NCBI GenBank assembly: GCA_964398945.1
Contig: CAYNOT010000015.1
Coordinates: forward strand, 62,001-126,000
Length of the DNA: 64,000 nucleotides
Direction of reading: 5' to 3'
From: JBGTGG01 sp964398945
GTDB lineage: Bacteria > Bacteroidota > Bacteroidia > Cytophagales > Cyclobacteriaceae
Part shown: in pieces, positions 44,248 to 52,157 of the stretch
Layout of the letters: every line of letters starts with the position of its first letter
How positions within the stretch are numbered: the first letter of the stretch is position 1
Program-made: the position numbers and the translations under genes
Notes under the pieces: generated by a model
Told to the model about the DNA's origin: nothing
The model's input: only the letters and a program-made list of their open reading frames with translations
The model's database searches: none

Positions 44248-44273
44248 TTGTTTTAAGTTTTACCATATCTTTG
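44248..44273 (+). promoter_or_regulatory. panC promoter (-7 TATCTTTG)
   Basis: TATCTTTG at 44266-44273, followed by C, fits the -7 consensus and ends 24 nt before the panC ATG. A TTG at 44248-44250 is the nearest -33 candidate but the spacing is only 15 nt. Confidence 0.5.
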
Positions 44274-44297
44274 CGACCCTTTTCTAAAAGGCCTGGA

Positions 44298-45140
44298 ATG
44301 CTAGTTTTCAAGGAAATCAGACCATTAAAAGTCTTTTTACGCGAAAAAAGACACCTAATAAAATCCATAGGATTTGTTCCTACAATGGGTGCTTTGCACG
44401 CTGGCCACATCCAATTGTTTGAAGAATGCAGGGCGGCCAACGACTTAACAGTAGCTTCCATCTTCGTCAACCCGACCCAATTCAACAACACAACCGATTT
44501 TGACAAATATCCCCGTTCTTTTGAGCAGGATGTTGAAAAAGCTAAGCAAGCCGGTGTAGATGTACTGTTCGCCCCGGAACCATCCGAAATGTATGCGACC
44601 CCATCGGGGGTAAGTTTTGATTTTGGCCATCTGGACAAAATCATGGAAGGCACTTTTCGCCCCGGGCATTTTAATGGTGTCGCCACGGTGGTTGTTAAAC
44701 TCTTTCACATTGTTGAACCCGACCATGCTTATTTCGGACAAAAAGATTGGCAGCAATTTACCATCATTTCAAAATTGGTAGAAGATTTATTGTTTGGTAT
44801 TACACTCCACGATGTGCCCACCATCCGTGAGGCCGATGGACTGGCACTATCATCCCGAAATGCAAGGTTAACGCCTGAGCAACGAAGTGTTGCACCTGTT
44901 TTATACGAAGCATTGAGCACTGCCAGGGAAATGATCCACAGTCAGGTTTCGCTAAACGAAGTGAAAACTTTTGTTGCGGAAAAAATCCCCCGCCATCAAA
45001 ATGTTTCGTTGGAGTATTTTGAAATTGTAGACAGAAGAAACCTAAACGCGGTTGAACATGTTGATAGCAGGCAAGAATTGATTATTTGTATTGCAGCATG
45101 GATTGGGGACGTACGGTTAATTGACAATATTTTTATTTAA
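44298..45140 (+). CDS. panC: Pantothenate synthetase (pantoate--beta-alanine ligase)
   Basis: 280 residues from ATG 44298; the longer frame starts with TTG inside the promoter. The HIGH motif is PTMGALHAGHIQLFE, followed by SIFVNPTQFNN, YFGQKDWQQFTII and the KMSKS-like LALSSRNARLTPEQR. It joins pantoate and beta-alanine with ATP to form pantothenate, the vitamin B5 step toward CoA. panD, which supplies beta-alanine, follows after 13 nt. Confidence 0.98.
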   Translation: MLVFKEIRPLKVFLREKRHLIKSIGFVPTMGALHAGHIQLFEECRAANDLTVASIFVNPTQFNNTTDFDKYPRSFEQDVEKAKQAGVDVLFAPEPSEMYATPSGVSFDFGHLDKIMEGTFRPGHFNGVATVVVKLFHIVEPDHAYFGQKDWQQFTIISKLVEDLLFGITLHDVPTIREADGLALSSRNARLTPEQRSVAPVLYEALSTAREMIHSQVSLNEVKTFVAEKIPRHQNVSLEYFEIVDRRNLNAVEHVDSRQELIICIAAWIGDVRLIDNIFI

Positions 45141-45153
45141 GATTGAATTCCAA

Positions 45154-45501
45154 ATGAGGATCGAAATATTAAAATCAAAAATTCACAGGGCAAAAATCAC
45201 ACAAGCCGAACTTCATTATGTTGGGAGTATCTCCATCGATGAGGAGTTGATGGAAGCCGCCAATATTATTGAAGGTGAAAAAGTACAAGTAGTAAACATC
45301 AACAATGGCGAACGGCTTGAAACGTATGTGATAAAAGGTGCGCGCGGATCAGGAACCGTTTGTTTGAACGGCCCCGCAGCAAGAAAAGCACAAGTAGGCG
45401 ATGTCGTAATTATCATTGCGTATGCTTCGATGAAATTTGAAAAGGCAAAAAAATTCAAACCAACCATCATATTTCCGGATCAGAATAATAAATTGACGTA
45501 G
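45154..45501 (+). CDS. panD: Aspartate 1-decarboxylase (pyruvoyl proenzyme)
   Basis: 115 residues from ATG 45154 (MRIEILKSKIHRAKITQAEL); the longer frame begins with TTG in the panC tail. The self-cleavage site is Gly24-Ser25 in HYVGSISIDEELME, where Ser25 becomes the pyruvoyl cofactor. A second conserved block is ARGSGTVCLNGPAARKAQVG. It decarboxylates aspartate to beta-alanine for PanC. It follows panC by 13 nt and precedes a flippase-like gene by 12 nt. Confidence 0.98.
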   Translation: MRIEILKSKIHRAKITQAELHYVGSISIDEELMEAANIIEGEKVQVVNINNGERLETYVIKGARGSGTVCLNGPAARKAQVGDVVIIIAYASMKFEKAKKFKPTIIFPDQNNKLT

Positions 45502-45513
45502 TAAAACGATCCG

Positions 45514-46518
45514 ATGCCTTCGAAGCTAAAATCTTTCATTCAGTATTTACTTATTATTATCGTTACCAGTTTTTTGATTTGGTTTTCGCTTCGGTCCGTT
45601 ACCCCACAAGAAGGCGAAGACAAATGGGACTACTTACTTAACGCCTGGCGTGAAGCAGATAAGTTTTGGTTGATGACGATGGCATTCATTGCCATTCTAA
45701 GCCATGTTATACGCGCCATTCGGTGGAGGATGATGCTGGTGCCCGTTGGATACCCTTCAAAAGCGACACATAATTTTCTTTCGCTAATGGTCGGCTATCT
45801 TGTGAACCTGGTCATTCCGCGTGGAGGTGAATTATCACGCTGCTACAACCTGTACAAACTTGACAAAACCCCGATCGATGTTTCGTTCGGCACAGTGGTA
45901 TTGGAGCGCATCATTGATTTGGTTTTTCTTTCTATCCTGATTGTTGTTTCTTTTTCCTTCGAATCAGAAAAGCTTTTTGCGTTTGTAAAATCGCTCCCGC
46001 TTAAAATGGATGAAGAATCCTCTGCCCGCTACACCGTTCCTTTAATCCTTGCCGGGCTGGTTATAGTGGTAGCTGTATTCCTGTGGATGGTGGGTAAAAA
46101 TGATCGCGTTCGTAATTTTCTAACCAAGACATGGGCCGGATTTAAAAATGGATTCTTTTCTATTCTTAAACTCAAACAAAAAGGACTGTTTATCTTTTAC
46201 TCTGCACTCATTTGGATCCTTTACTTTTTGATGAGCTATGCGGTGATCATGGCTTTTCCAACAACCGCAGTACTGGGCATGGGTGCCGTCTTAAGCCTAT
46301 TTGCCATTGGCGCAATTGCCATGGCCGCACCTCTTCCCGGAGGTGCGGGATCCTATCATGTGTTGGTGCCTGCCGGATTGGTTTTCTTATATCAATTACC
46401 ACAAGCAGATGCGGTAGCATTTACTTTTGTTTTTCATGGTTGGCAAACTTTTATCATGATTGTAATTGGGGCTATTTCGCTTTTGGCTACTTCAATTTTG
46501 GTGAAGAAAAAGAAGTAA
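45514..46518 (+). CDS. Lysylphosphatidylglycerol synthase TM-region / AglD-like membrane protein
   Basis: 334 residues with about eight transmembrane segments. The family phrases are recognisable: AILSHVIRAIRWRMML, NLVIPRGGELSRCYNLYKLD, VVLERIIDLVFLSILI and the glycine-rich AAPLPGGAGSYHVLVP late in the protein. The family (UPF0104) is the flippase-like half of MprF without its tRNA-dependent catalytic domain and also includes AglD. The substrate is probably a lipid or lipid-linked sugar. It is the third gene of the pan unit, 12 nt after panD, an arrangement without an obvious metabolic reason. Confidence 0.87.
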   Translation: MPSKLKSFIQYLLIIIVTSFLIWFSLRSVTPQEGEDKWDYLLNAWREADKFWLMTMAFIAILSHVIRAIRWRMMLVPVGYPSKATHNFLSLMVGYLVNLVIPRGGELSRCYNLYKLDKTPIDVSFGTVVLERIIDLVFLSILIVVSFSFESEKLFAFVKSLPLKMDEESSARYTVPLILAGLVIVVAVFLWMVGKNDRVRNFLTKTWAGFKNGFFSILKLKQKGLFIFYSALIWILYFLMSYAVIMAFPTTAVLGMGAVLSLFAIGAIAMAAPLPGGAGSYHVLVPAGLVFLYQLPQADAVAFTFVFHGWQTFIMIVIGAISLLATSILVKKKK

Positions 46519-46684
46519 TCAAATGTTGGATTCCTTTAGATCAGAAAATAAATAGAATAATGTTTCGTAGGTATTAAACCCTTTTAACCGAAATGCCGTT
46601 TTGTCATAGAATTAGTTTTGGCGCAATGCTTGTTAATACAGTCAGGACAATTGAAATTTGAATAAACCTTAAATATTTACAACT

Positions 46685-47386
46685 ATGGGAATGGGAGCAT
46701 TAGTGATAGGACTTTTCTTTATGGCCATTGGCTGGATTGTCAGCTCGCGCCTGAAAAGCAAGTTCAAAGAGTATTCGCAAATCAGATTGACAAAAGACTT
46801 GTCCGGTGCGGAAATAGCCCGCCTCATGTTGGCCGACAATGGCATTCATGATGTAAAAGTAATAAGCGTTGCAGGGGAATTAAGCGATCATTACAATCCT
46901 GCCAATAAAACGGTAAACCTTAGCGAAGGTGTTTACAATGGCAGAAGTGCTGCTGCAGCCGCGGTTGCAGCACACGAGTGTGGGCACGCGGTTCAACACG
47001 CCACTGCCTACAGCATGTTACAACTTCGCTCCATGATGGTACCCGTGCAAAACGTAAGTGCAAAAGTCATCAACATTCTGTTTATGATGATGATGTTTGG
47101 AGCATTTTTCGCTGGCGGGTTTTTCTCATTTAATACGGCACTTTTGGTGATCATAGCATGCTACGGTGTTTTTACGCTGTTTGCGTTCATCACGCTACCG
47201 GTTGAATTCGATGCCAGCAAACGCGCATTGGCATGGGTAGAACAACGCGGAATTGTGACATCGCAAGAGCATTCAATGGCAAAAGATGCACTTAAATGGG
47301 CCGCCATGACGTATGTAGTTGCTGCTATCGGTGCCCTTACCACGTTGGTGTACTATGTGATGATGTTTTTGGGGAACAGGGATTAA
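46685..47386 (+). CDS. YugP-type membrane zinc metallopeptidase
   Basis: 233 residues. One N-terminal transmembrane segment is followed by a cytosolic or periplasmic catalytic region and two to three more segments at about 125-235. The zinc motif HEcGH is His97-Glu98-Cys-Gly-His101 in VAAHECGHAVQHATAYSML, with an acidic third ligand expected in LPVEFDASKRALAWVE. The family is conserved but of unknown substrate. It is a single-gene unit with a clear terminator behind it. Confidence 0.9.
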   Translation: MGMGALVIGLFFMAIGWIVSSRLKSKFKEYSQIRLTKDLSGAEIARLMLADNGIHDVKVISVAGELSDHYNPANKTVNLSEGVYNGRSAAAAAVAAHECGHAVQHATAYSMLQLRSMMVPVQNVSAKVINILFMMMMFGAFFAGGFFSFNTALLVIIACYGVFTLFAFITLPVEFDASKRALAWVEQRGIVTSQEHSMAKDALKWAAMTYVVAAIGALTTLVYYVMMFLGNRD

Positions 47387-47438
47387 GGAAAAAAATATTT
47401 TCTATCCTATTTTATTGGGTAGACCTATTAATTTTACG

Positions 47439-47470
47439 GCCCGGGGGAAGCTCCGGGCTTTTCTTTTTTT
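47439..47470 (+). terminator. Intrinsic terminator after the metallopeptidase gene
   Basis: GCCCGGGG-GAAG-CTCCGGGC (47439-47458, one G-U pair) is followed by a long T-rich tract. It lies about 50 nt after the stop codon and just before the acyl-CoA dehydrogenase gene. Confidence 0.88.
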
Positions 47471-47484
47471 AATGACTTACACCT

Positions 47485-48624
47485 ATGAATTTCCAACTTT
47501 CTGAAGAACAATTAGCCGTACAGCAAGCCGCACGTGATTTTGCCCAAACCGAATTATTGCCCGGTGTCATCGAGCGCGATACGGAAGCAAAATTCCCAAC
47601 AGAGCAGATCAAAAAAATGGGCGGGCTTGGCTTTATGGGAATGATGGTCGATCCGAAATATAACGGTGGTGGAATGGACACCATCTCCTATGTATTGGCC
47701 ATGGAAGAAATCTCTAAAGTGGATGCCTCTGCGTCTGTGTGTATGTCGGTAAACAATTCGCTGGTGTGTTGGGGGCTGGAAAAATTCGGAACAGAAGAAC
47801 AAAAAGAAAAATATTTAAAACCATTGGCACTGGGCCAAAAAATTGGCGCCTTCTGTTTGTCTGAACCCGAAGCAGGATCGGATGCCACCAGCCAACGCAC
47901 TACTGCTGAAGACAAAGGTGATCATTACCTGTTGAACGGAACCAAAAACTGGATCACCAATGGAAACAGTGCAAGCGTTTATATTGTCATCGCACAAACC
48001 GATGTTGAAAAACGCCACAAGGGAATCAATGCGTTGATCGTAGAAAAAGGCATGGATGGATTTATCATCGGCAAGAAAGAAGACAAGATGGGCATCCGCG
48101 GATCAGATACGCACTCCCTTATGTTTACCGATGTTAAAATTCCGAAAGCCAACCGCATCGGTGATGATGGCTTTGGGTTTACATTCGCCATGACCACATT
48201 AAATGGTGGAAGGATTGGAATCGGATCACAAGCATTAGGAATTGCTTCCGGTGCGTACGAGCTTGCTGTAAAATATGCTAAAGAAAGAAAAGCATTTGGC
48301 AAACCGATTGCCGAACATCAAGCGATTCAATTTAAGCTTGCTGATATGGCAACGAAAATTGAAGCTGCCCGATTAATGATTTGGAAAGCTGCCTATTTAA
48401 AAGATCAAAATCAAAATTTTGTAAAAGCCGCAGCAATGGGCAAGTTGTTCGCTTCCCAAATTGCACAGGAAGTAACCACCGAAGCAGTGCAAATCCATGG
48501 AGGATATGGGTATGTGAAAGAGTACCATGTTGAACGCTTCATGCGCGATGCGAAAATTACACAGATTTATGAAGGCACCTCCGAAATTCAACGGATGGTG
48601 ATTTCAAGGGAATTGCTTCGGTAG
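47485..48624 (+). CDS. Short-chain acyl-CoA dehydrogenase
   Basis: 379 residues, the standard length. FAD and substrate phrases include GAFCLSEPEAGSDATSQRTT and the mid-domain TKNWITNGNSASVYIVIA. The catalytic Glu is in QIYEGTSEIQRMVISRELL at the C-terminus, and the conserved helix is VQIHGGYGYVKEYHVERFMR. It oxidises acyl-CoA to enoyl-CoA with electron-transfer flavoprotein. The catalytic Glu near the end fits the butyryl/short-chain group, not the isovaleryl group. It is preceded by a terminator, so it has its own promoter, and is followed by a long repeat-filled gap. Confidence 0.95.
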   Translation: MNFQLSEEQLAVQQAARDFAQTELLPGVIERDTEAKFPTEQIKKMGGLGFMGMMVDPKYNGGGMDTISYVLAMEEISKVDASASVCMSVNNSLVCWGLEKFGTEEQKEKYLKPLALGQKIGAFCLSEPEAGSDATSQRTTAEDKGDHYLLNGTKNWITNGNSASVYIVIAQTDVEKRHKGINALIVEKGMDGFIIGKKEDKMGIRGSDTHSLMFTDVKIPKANRIGDDGFGFTFAMTTLNGGRIGIGSQALGIASGAYELAVKYAKERKAFGKPIAEHQAIQFKLADMATKIEAARLMIWKAAYLKDQNQNFVKAAAMGKLFASQIAQEVTTEAVQIHGGYGYVKEYHVERFMRDAKITQIYEGTSEIQRMVISRELLR

Positions 48625-48701
48625 TCTTTGCGGTCAGGTTACTGATTTTGGTCGGTTCCTTAAAAACCACAATTCCAATTCAAAACAAATGATAGCTCGT
48701 T

Positions 48702-48924
48702 CGTGCACACGTGTCAAATGAATGAGAATGTTTCATTGAATGTTTGTAGGCGACACAGCCCATCTTCAAATTTTAGCCGTGGTGCACCCACAGCTAAAAA
48801 ATATACCGCTCCTCCGGAGCTTACATTATTTTACAATTTAAAATGTATGGACCCATCCCAGAGGGAAGAAATATTTGCAGAAAACAAGCATGAAACAAAA
48901 ACCTTCCCGTAGGGACGGAACGAA
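48702..48924. repeat. Intergenic repeat, copy A (about 223 bp)
   Basis: This block matches copy B (49028-49253) over its full length with scattered substitutions and small indels. The most conserved part is the shared stretch from TACATTATTTTACAATTT to AAAATGTATGGA (48822-48852). It contains small palindromes, among them CTCCGGAG and the run CCCGTAGGGACGG near its end. The 69-codon open frame in it is not kept in copy B, so it is not taken as a gene. The 662-bp gap 48625-49286 holds no other feature. Confidence 0.85.
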
Positions 48925-49027
48925 ATCAAAATTACACCCTGCATATGTTTGCAAGCGCCAGTACGGTATCTATAAAGCATTCAAATAAATTTTTTCATTA
49001 AGCCGAATGCAAATTCTTAACAAGTGT

Positions 49028-49253
49028 CGTGCAAACGTGTCGAATGAATGAGAATGTCTCATCGAACGCAGGCAGGCGACATGACCCATACTCTACATTT
49101 AAAACCCGAGTTACCTCGGGGCTAAAAATATACCGCCCCTCCGGAGCTTACATTATTTTACAATTTAAAATGTATGGAACCGTCCCAAAGGGACGAAATA
49201 TTTGTAGGGAAACAAACATGAAACAAAAACCGTCCTGTAGGGACGGAACGAAA
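49028..49253. repeat. Intergenic repeat, copy B (about 226 bp)
   Basis: Second copy of the element at 48702. It keeps more intact palindromes: CCCGAG-TTAC-CTCGGG near 49109, CGTCCC-AAA-GGGACG near 49182, and CCGTCC-TGTA-GGGACGG near 49230. Copy A shows these in damaged form, so copy B is closer to the ancestral element. The substitutions destroy any shared reading frame, consistent with a noncoding dispersed repeat. Confidence 0.85.
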
Positions 49254-49286
49254 GGAAATCACAATTGAATCGAATGGATTGCTTCG

Positions 49287-50045
49287 CTAGGTTTTTACCT
49301 GTTGGTTGATCTCGTAAATTTTTTCAGCAATCTCGGTTAAAAGTGTTGGATCTTTTTCAAGGGCGTTTCCAATAACAATCATATCGGCCCCGGCCTCTAA
49401 AGACTCGAGTGCCTTTCTGCTGGTGTCAATGCCGCCACCAACAATAAGCGGAACATTTACAGATTTACGTACGGATGCAATCATCTTCGGACTGATATTC
49501 CTCTCAGCACCGCTGCCCGCATCCATGTAGATTGTTTTTAATCCCAACATCTCACCCGCCATTGCCGTGCAAGCCGCAAGTGAATATTTATCTTCAGGTA
49601 TTGGGTTGGTGTTACTGATATACGCAACGGAAGTTGTCCGCCCTGAATTCACCAACATGTATCCCGTAGGAATTACTTCCAGTGAAGTTTTTTTAATAAT
49701 AGGTGCAGCGATTACGTGTTGGCCAATCAACAGCTCAGGGTTCCTGCCGGAAATCAACGAAAGAAATAAAATTCCGTCAGCTGTGGGTTCAAGTTGAATG
49801 GAGTTGCCCGGAAAAAGGACAACAGGGATGTTCACATCCTCTTTGATTTTTGCCACCACTTCTGCCAGATTAGGAGTCGTGACCAAGCTACCCCCAACAA
49901 AAAAATAATCAACACAGTTTTCACTCGCGAGGTTGATCAACAACTGAAGTTGGTTGGGGTCTTCAACCTTATCGGGATCAATCAACACAGCAATAGATTT
50001 TTTCCCCAACTGCTGATTCTCTTGCAGCTTCTTAAGAATCTTCAT
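49287..50045 (-). CDS. Geranylgeranylglyceryl phosphate synthase (GGGPS/PcrB family)
   Basis: 252 residues, a TIM-barrel prenyltransferase. Family motifs: AVLIDPDKVEDPNQL, YFFVGGSLVTTPNLAEVV, VVLFPGNSIQLEPTADGIL, and the phosphate-binding loops IYMDAGSGAERNISPKMI and LIVGGGIDTSRKALE. It joins a polyprenyl diphosphate to glycerol-1-phosphate, the step that makes ether lipids in archaea; Bacteroidota carry a distinct bacterial group of this family whose product role is unclear. It is followed (upstream in transcription) by two small membrane-protein genes that overlap it by 14 nt. Confidence 0.92.
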   Translation of the reverse strand: MKILKKLQENQQLGKKSIAVLIDPDKVEDPNQLQLLINLASENCVDYFFVGGSLVTTPNLAEVVAKIKEDVNIPVVLFPGNSIQLEPTADGILFLSLISGRNPELLIGQHVIAAPIIKKTSLEVIPTGYMLVNSGRTTSVAYISNTNPIPEDKYSLAACTAMAGEMLGLKTIYMDAGSGAERNISPKMIASVRKSVNVPLIVGGGIDTSRKALESLEAGADMIVIGNALEKDPTLLTEIAEKIYEINQQVKT

Positions 50046-50436
50046 CGGTTGATGTGTTTGTTTCTTTGGGCGTCAGCAATTCCATCAATTTTTCTTTCGC
50101 CAAATTCAGAAGGAAAAAAGTAGCTTCATTGGCAATGGTTGCGCCTATATCCGAAGCAATGGTAGCAAATCGCGAAGGTTGTTGAATCGTTGTTACTTCT
50201 TGAACTTCACCTTGCTCGTTCTTCGAAACAATAGTATTTAAAGTCTTCTTCTTTCCTTTGCTGGCGGTGATCTGCCTGAATAAAATATAGGTTAGCGCCA
50301 ATGACCCCCCAATAATCAGGGCATTTTTCAAAAGTTCATTGGTTTGATGTTTTACCGTTTTCAATTCCCTTTCGAATTCATCTTTATAAATATCCGATTG
50401 CTTCAGCAATCTTCTTTTTTCTACCGAAGTACTCAT
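50032..50436 (-). CDS. Hypothetical small membrane-associated protein
   Basis: 134 residues, not recognised. A charged helical N-terminus (about 1-35, rich in Lys, Glu and Arg, likely coiled) is followed by one hydrophobic segment (LLKNALIIGGSLALTYILF, about 36-54), a basic patch and a second weaker helical part near the C-terminus. It overlaps the Holin-X-like gene by 4 nt (ATGA) and the GGGPS gene by 14 nt, so the three are one transcript. It probably works with its membrane neighbour. Confidence 0.75.
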   Translation of the reverse strand: MSTSVEKRRLLKQSDIYKDEFERELKTVKHQTNELLKNALIIGGSLALTYILFRQITASKGKKKTLNTIVSKNEQGEVQEVTTIQQPSRFATIASDIGATIANEATFFLLNLAKEKLMELLTPKETNTSTDEDS

Positions 50437-50789
50437 TTTCTTCGCGATTTAAAACCTGACAAAACATTCTCATCTAATTTTTTGATCAATTTCTTTCTGA
50501 CCAAAAACAGTATTAGTGCCATTAAAAGATAGGCACCAGCAACAATAGCAAACCCCCCAAAACCGCCTACGTATTCTACCAGTAGCATTGCCAACGCCAT
50601 GCTTATAAAAAAAATAAAAAGCACCATGCCTGCGGCAATCAATAGAAATACCAGCCCCGTGGAAATCCCCTTCGAAACATCTTCCTGAATTTCAATCTTC
50701 AGCAATTCAATACGCGCCTCGACATACTTTTTAGTACTCTCGATCAGCCCGTCAAGCTTCAATAATTTGGATATGGAATCGATTAACAT
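50433..50789 (-). CDS. Holin-X/YqjE-like small membrane protein
   Basis: 118 residues. An amphipathic N-terminal helix (SISKLLKLDGLIESTKKYVE) leads to two hydrophobic segments (about 45-70 and 76-97) and a basic tail KKLIKKLDENVLSGFKSRRK. This is the layout of the small YqjE / Holin-X-like proteins found in many bacterial genomes outside phages. No phage genes are nearby. Start of the three-gene unit with the hypothetical protein and GGGPS. Confidence 0.65.
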   Translation of the reverse strand: MLIDSISKLLKLDGLIESTKKYVEARIELLKIEIQEDVSKGISTGLVFLLIAAGMVLFIFFISMALAMLLVEYVGGFGGFAIVAGAYLLMALILFLVRKKLIKKLDENVLSGFKSRRK

Positions 50790-50871
50790 TGGGTTCTTTC
50801 AAAGCATGCAATATAACTAAAATTTGAGTTCCGCTAAAGATTGAAACCCGCCTTCTTGCAACCGTTTCGCC

Positions 50872-51972
50872 CTATTTACCAATAAGAATCAACGAAAATG
50901 GAATGATGAAAAAGATCAAAAGCAAATAGGCAATAATGGCCAACCGATGTTTATATGACAATCGACTTAGTCCCTTTGCAAGTAGAAGTGGCAATTCCCG
51001 AACAAAAGGCATGATAAAAATAAACACACCAATACAATTGAAAAGCAAGTGCGCAATAGCAATACTAATTGCCGAATGACTGTTCGAAAACGCGGCAATA
51101 AAAGCGGTAATGGTGGTGCCAACATTTGCACCCAAAATAAATTGAAATGCCGTCCTTAGTTTGATGATTTTTTTTGCCACAAGCGGAACCACCAGTGATG
51201 TGGTGATGGTGCTGGATCGAATTAGTGCGGTAAATATCAACCCGCCAAAAAATGCATAGAACGGATTCTTGAAAAGCAAAGCTGTCTTGGAGTGCTGAAC
51301 ATCAAGCCAGTTTGCAATGATGTTTCTAAAGAGCAAGACAGACACAAGTATTAACAAAAAAGAAAGCGCCACCAATATCCACACATTGGAAATGGTATCG
51401 ACAAGAAGAGAGGAAATGGAACTTCCAAAAAAGTGTGTAGCTGTACCTTCTGCAGAACCCGATGCGTTGAAAAGCCAGTTTGTCAACCGGGTTGAAAGAA
51501 CGGAAAGAAGTTTGAAGTTGTATTCCAATGGAAATAAAATTGCAACCGTCAGGATATTAAAAAAATCATGACTCGTGCCGGCCGCAATGGCCCGTTTGTA
51601 TTGTTTTCCAAATGTGATAAACCCGATCGCAACAAACGTGCTGGTGATGGTTGTACCAATATTTGCCCCCATTATTAACACTACCGCACTTTCAAAACTG
51701 ATCGATCCGGAAGCAACCAATGCCACTACCATGGAAGTAGCGGCAGAACTGCTTTGTATAATAGCGGTTACCAACAATCCGATAAACAATGCCGTGAATG
51801 GGTTGGCTGTTGCTTGCACAATCGCCTTCATGGTTTCGTCATTCAGTAAATTAAAAGACGTTACCATCAAATCAATACCGAACAAAAAAGTCAGTAATGT
51901 TAGAAGGACCAAAAAGATCTTTATAAAAATTTCTTTTCGGGGAAGTGCAAACGGTTGATTCTTTAAAGCCAT
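50872..51972 (-). CDS. Na/Pi cotransporter family protein
   Basis: 366 residues, eight or more transmembrane segments. Two inverted repeats carry the QSSSA signature of the family: VTAIIQSSSAATSMVVALVA in the first and FTALIRSSTITTSLVVPLV in the second, each followed by a GANIGTTIT / GANVGTTIT loop. It probably imports phosphate with sodium. The cytosolic PhoU-like extension of longer members is missing. Nothing operonic is evident. Confidence 0.93.
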   Translation of the reverse strand: MALKNQPFALPRKEIFIKIFLVLLTLLTFLFGIDLMVTSFNLLNDETMKAIVQATANPFTALFIGLLVTAIIQSSSAATSMVVALVASGSISFESAVVLIMGANIGTTITSTFVAIGFITFGKQYKRAIAAGTSHDFFNILTVAILFPLEYNFKLLSVLSTRLTNWLFNASGSAEGTATHFFGSSISSLLVDTISNVWILVALSFLLILVSVLLFRNIIANWLDVQHSKTALLFKNPFYAFFGGLIFTALIRSSTITTSLVVPLVAKKIIKLRTAFQFILGANVGTTITAFIAAFSNSHSAISIAIAHLLFNCIGVFIFIMPFVRELPLLLAKGLSRLSYKHRLAIIAYLLLIFFIIPFSLILIGK

Positions 51973-52016
51973 CTACAACAAAGATAGGTACTTACATCAA
52001 TTCCCATAGGAGACAA

Positions 52017-52110
52017 AGACATTAGACATTAGATGCCAAGACGTTAGACACTAGATATTAGACGTTAGACACAAGACATGATAGTAAATAGCAGATGCCA
52101 GCTATTGGAT
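52017..52110. repeat. TAG-rich intergenic repeat
   Basis: The hexamer TTAGAC occurs four times within 50 nt (52022, 52044, 52058, 52065), separated by variants such as CTAGATATTA and ACATTAGA. The last part holds TGGATCCA and a GATGC / GCATC pair. It occupies most of the 185-bp gap between the Na/Pi and M20 genes. No coding or RNA gene is evident. Confidence 0.7.
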
Positions 52111-52157
52111 CCAGCATCCAACTAAAGAACACCCCAATCAACAAATCGTCAAATCAA

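Noticed and set aside
48703..49268. Two small open frames with similar N-termini as a possible gene family
   Set aside because: The similarity is at the DNA level of a repeat; frames and lengths diverge after the first residues and stops are not shared.
50433..50789. Prophage remnant suggested by a holin-like protein
   Set aside because: The family is common in bacterial chromosomes and no phage structural, lysis or integrase gene is near.
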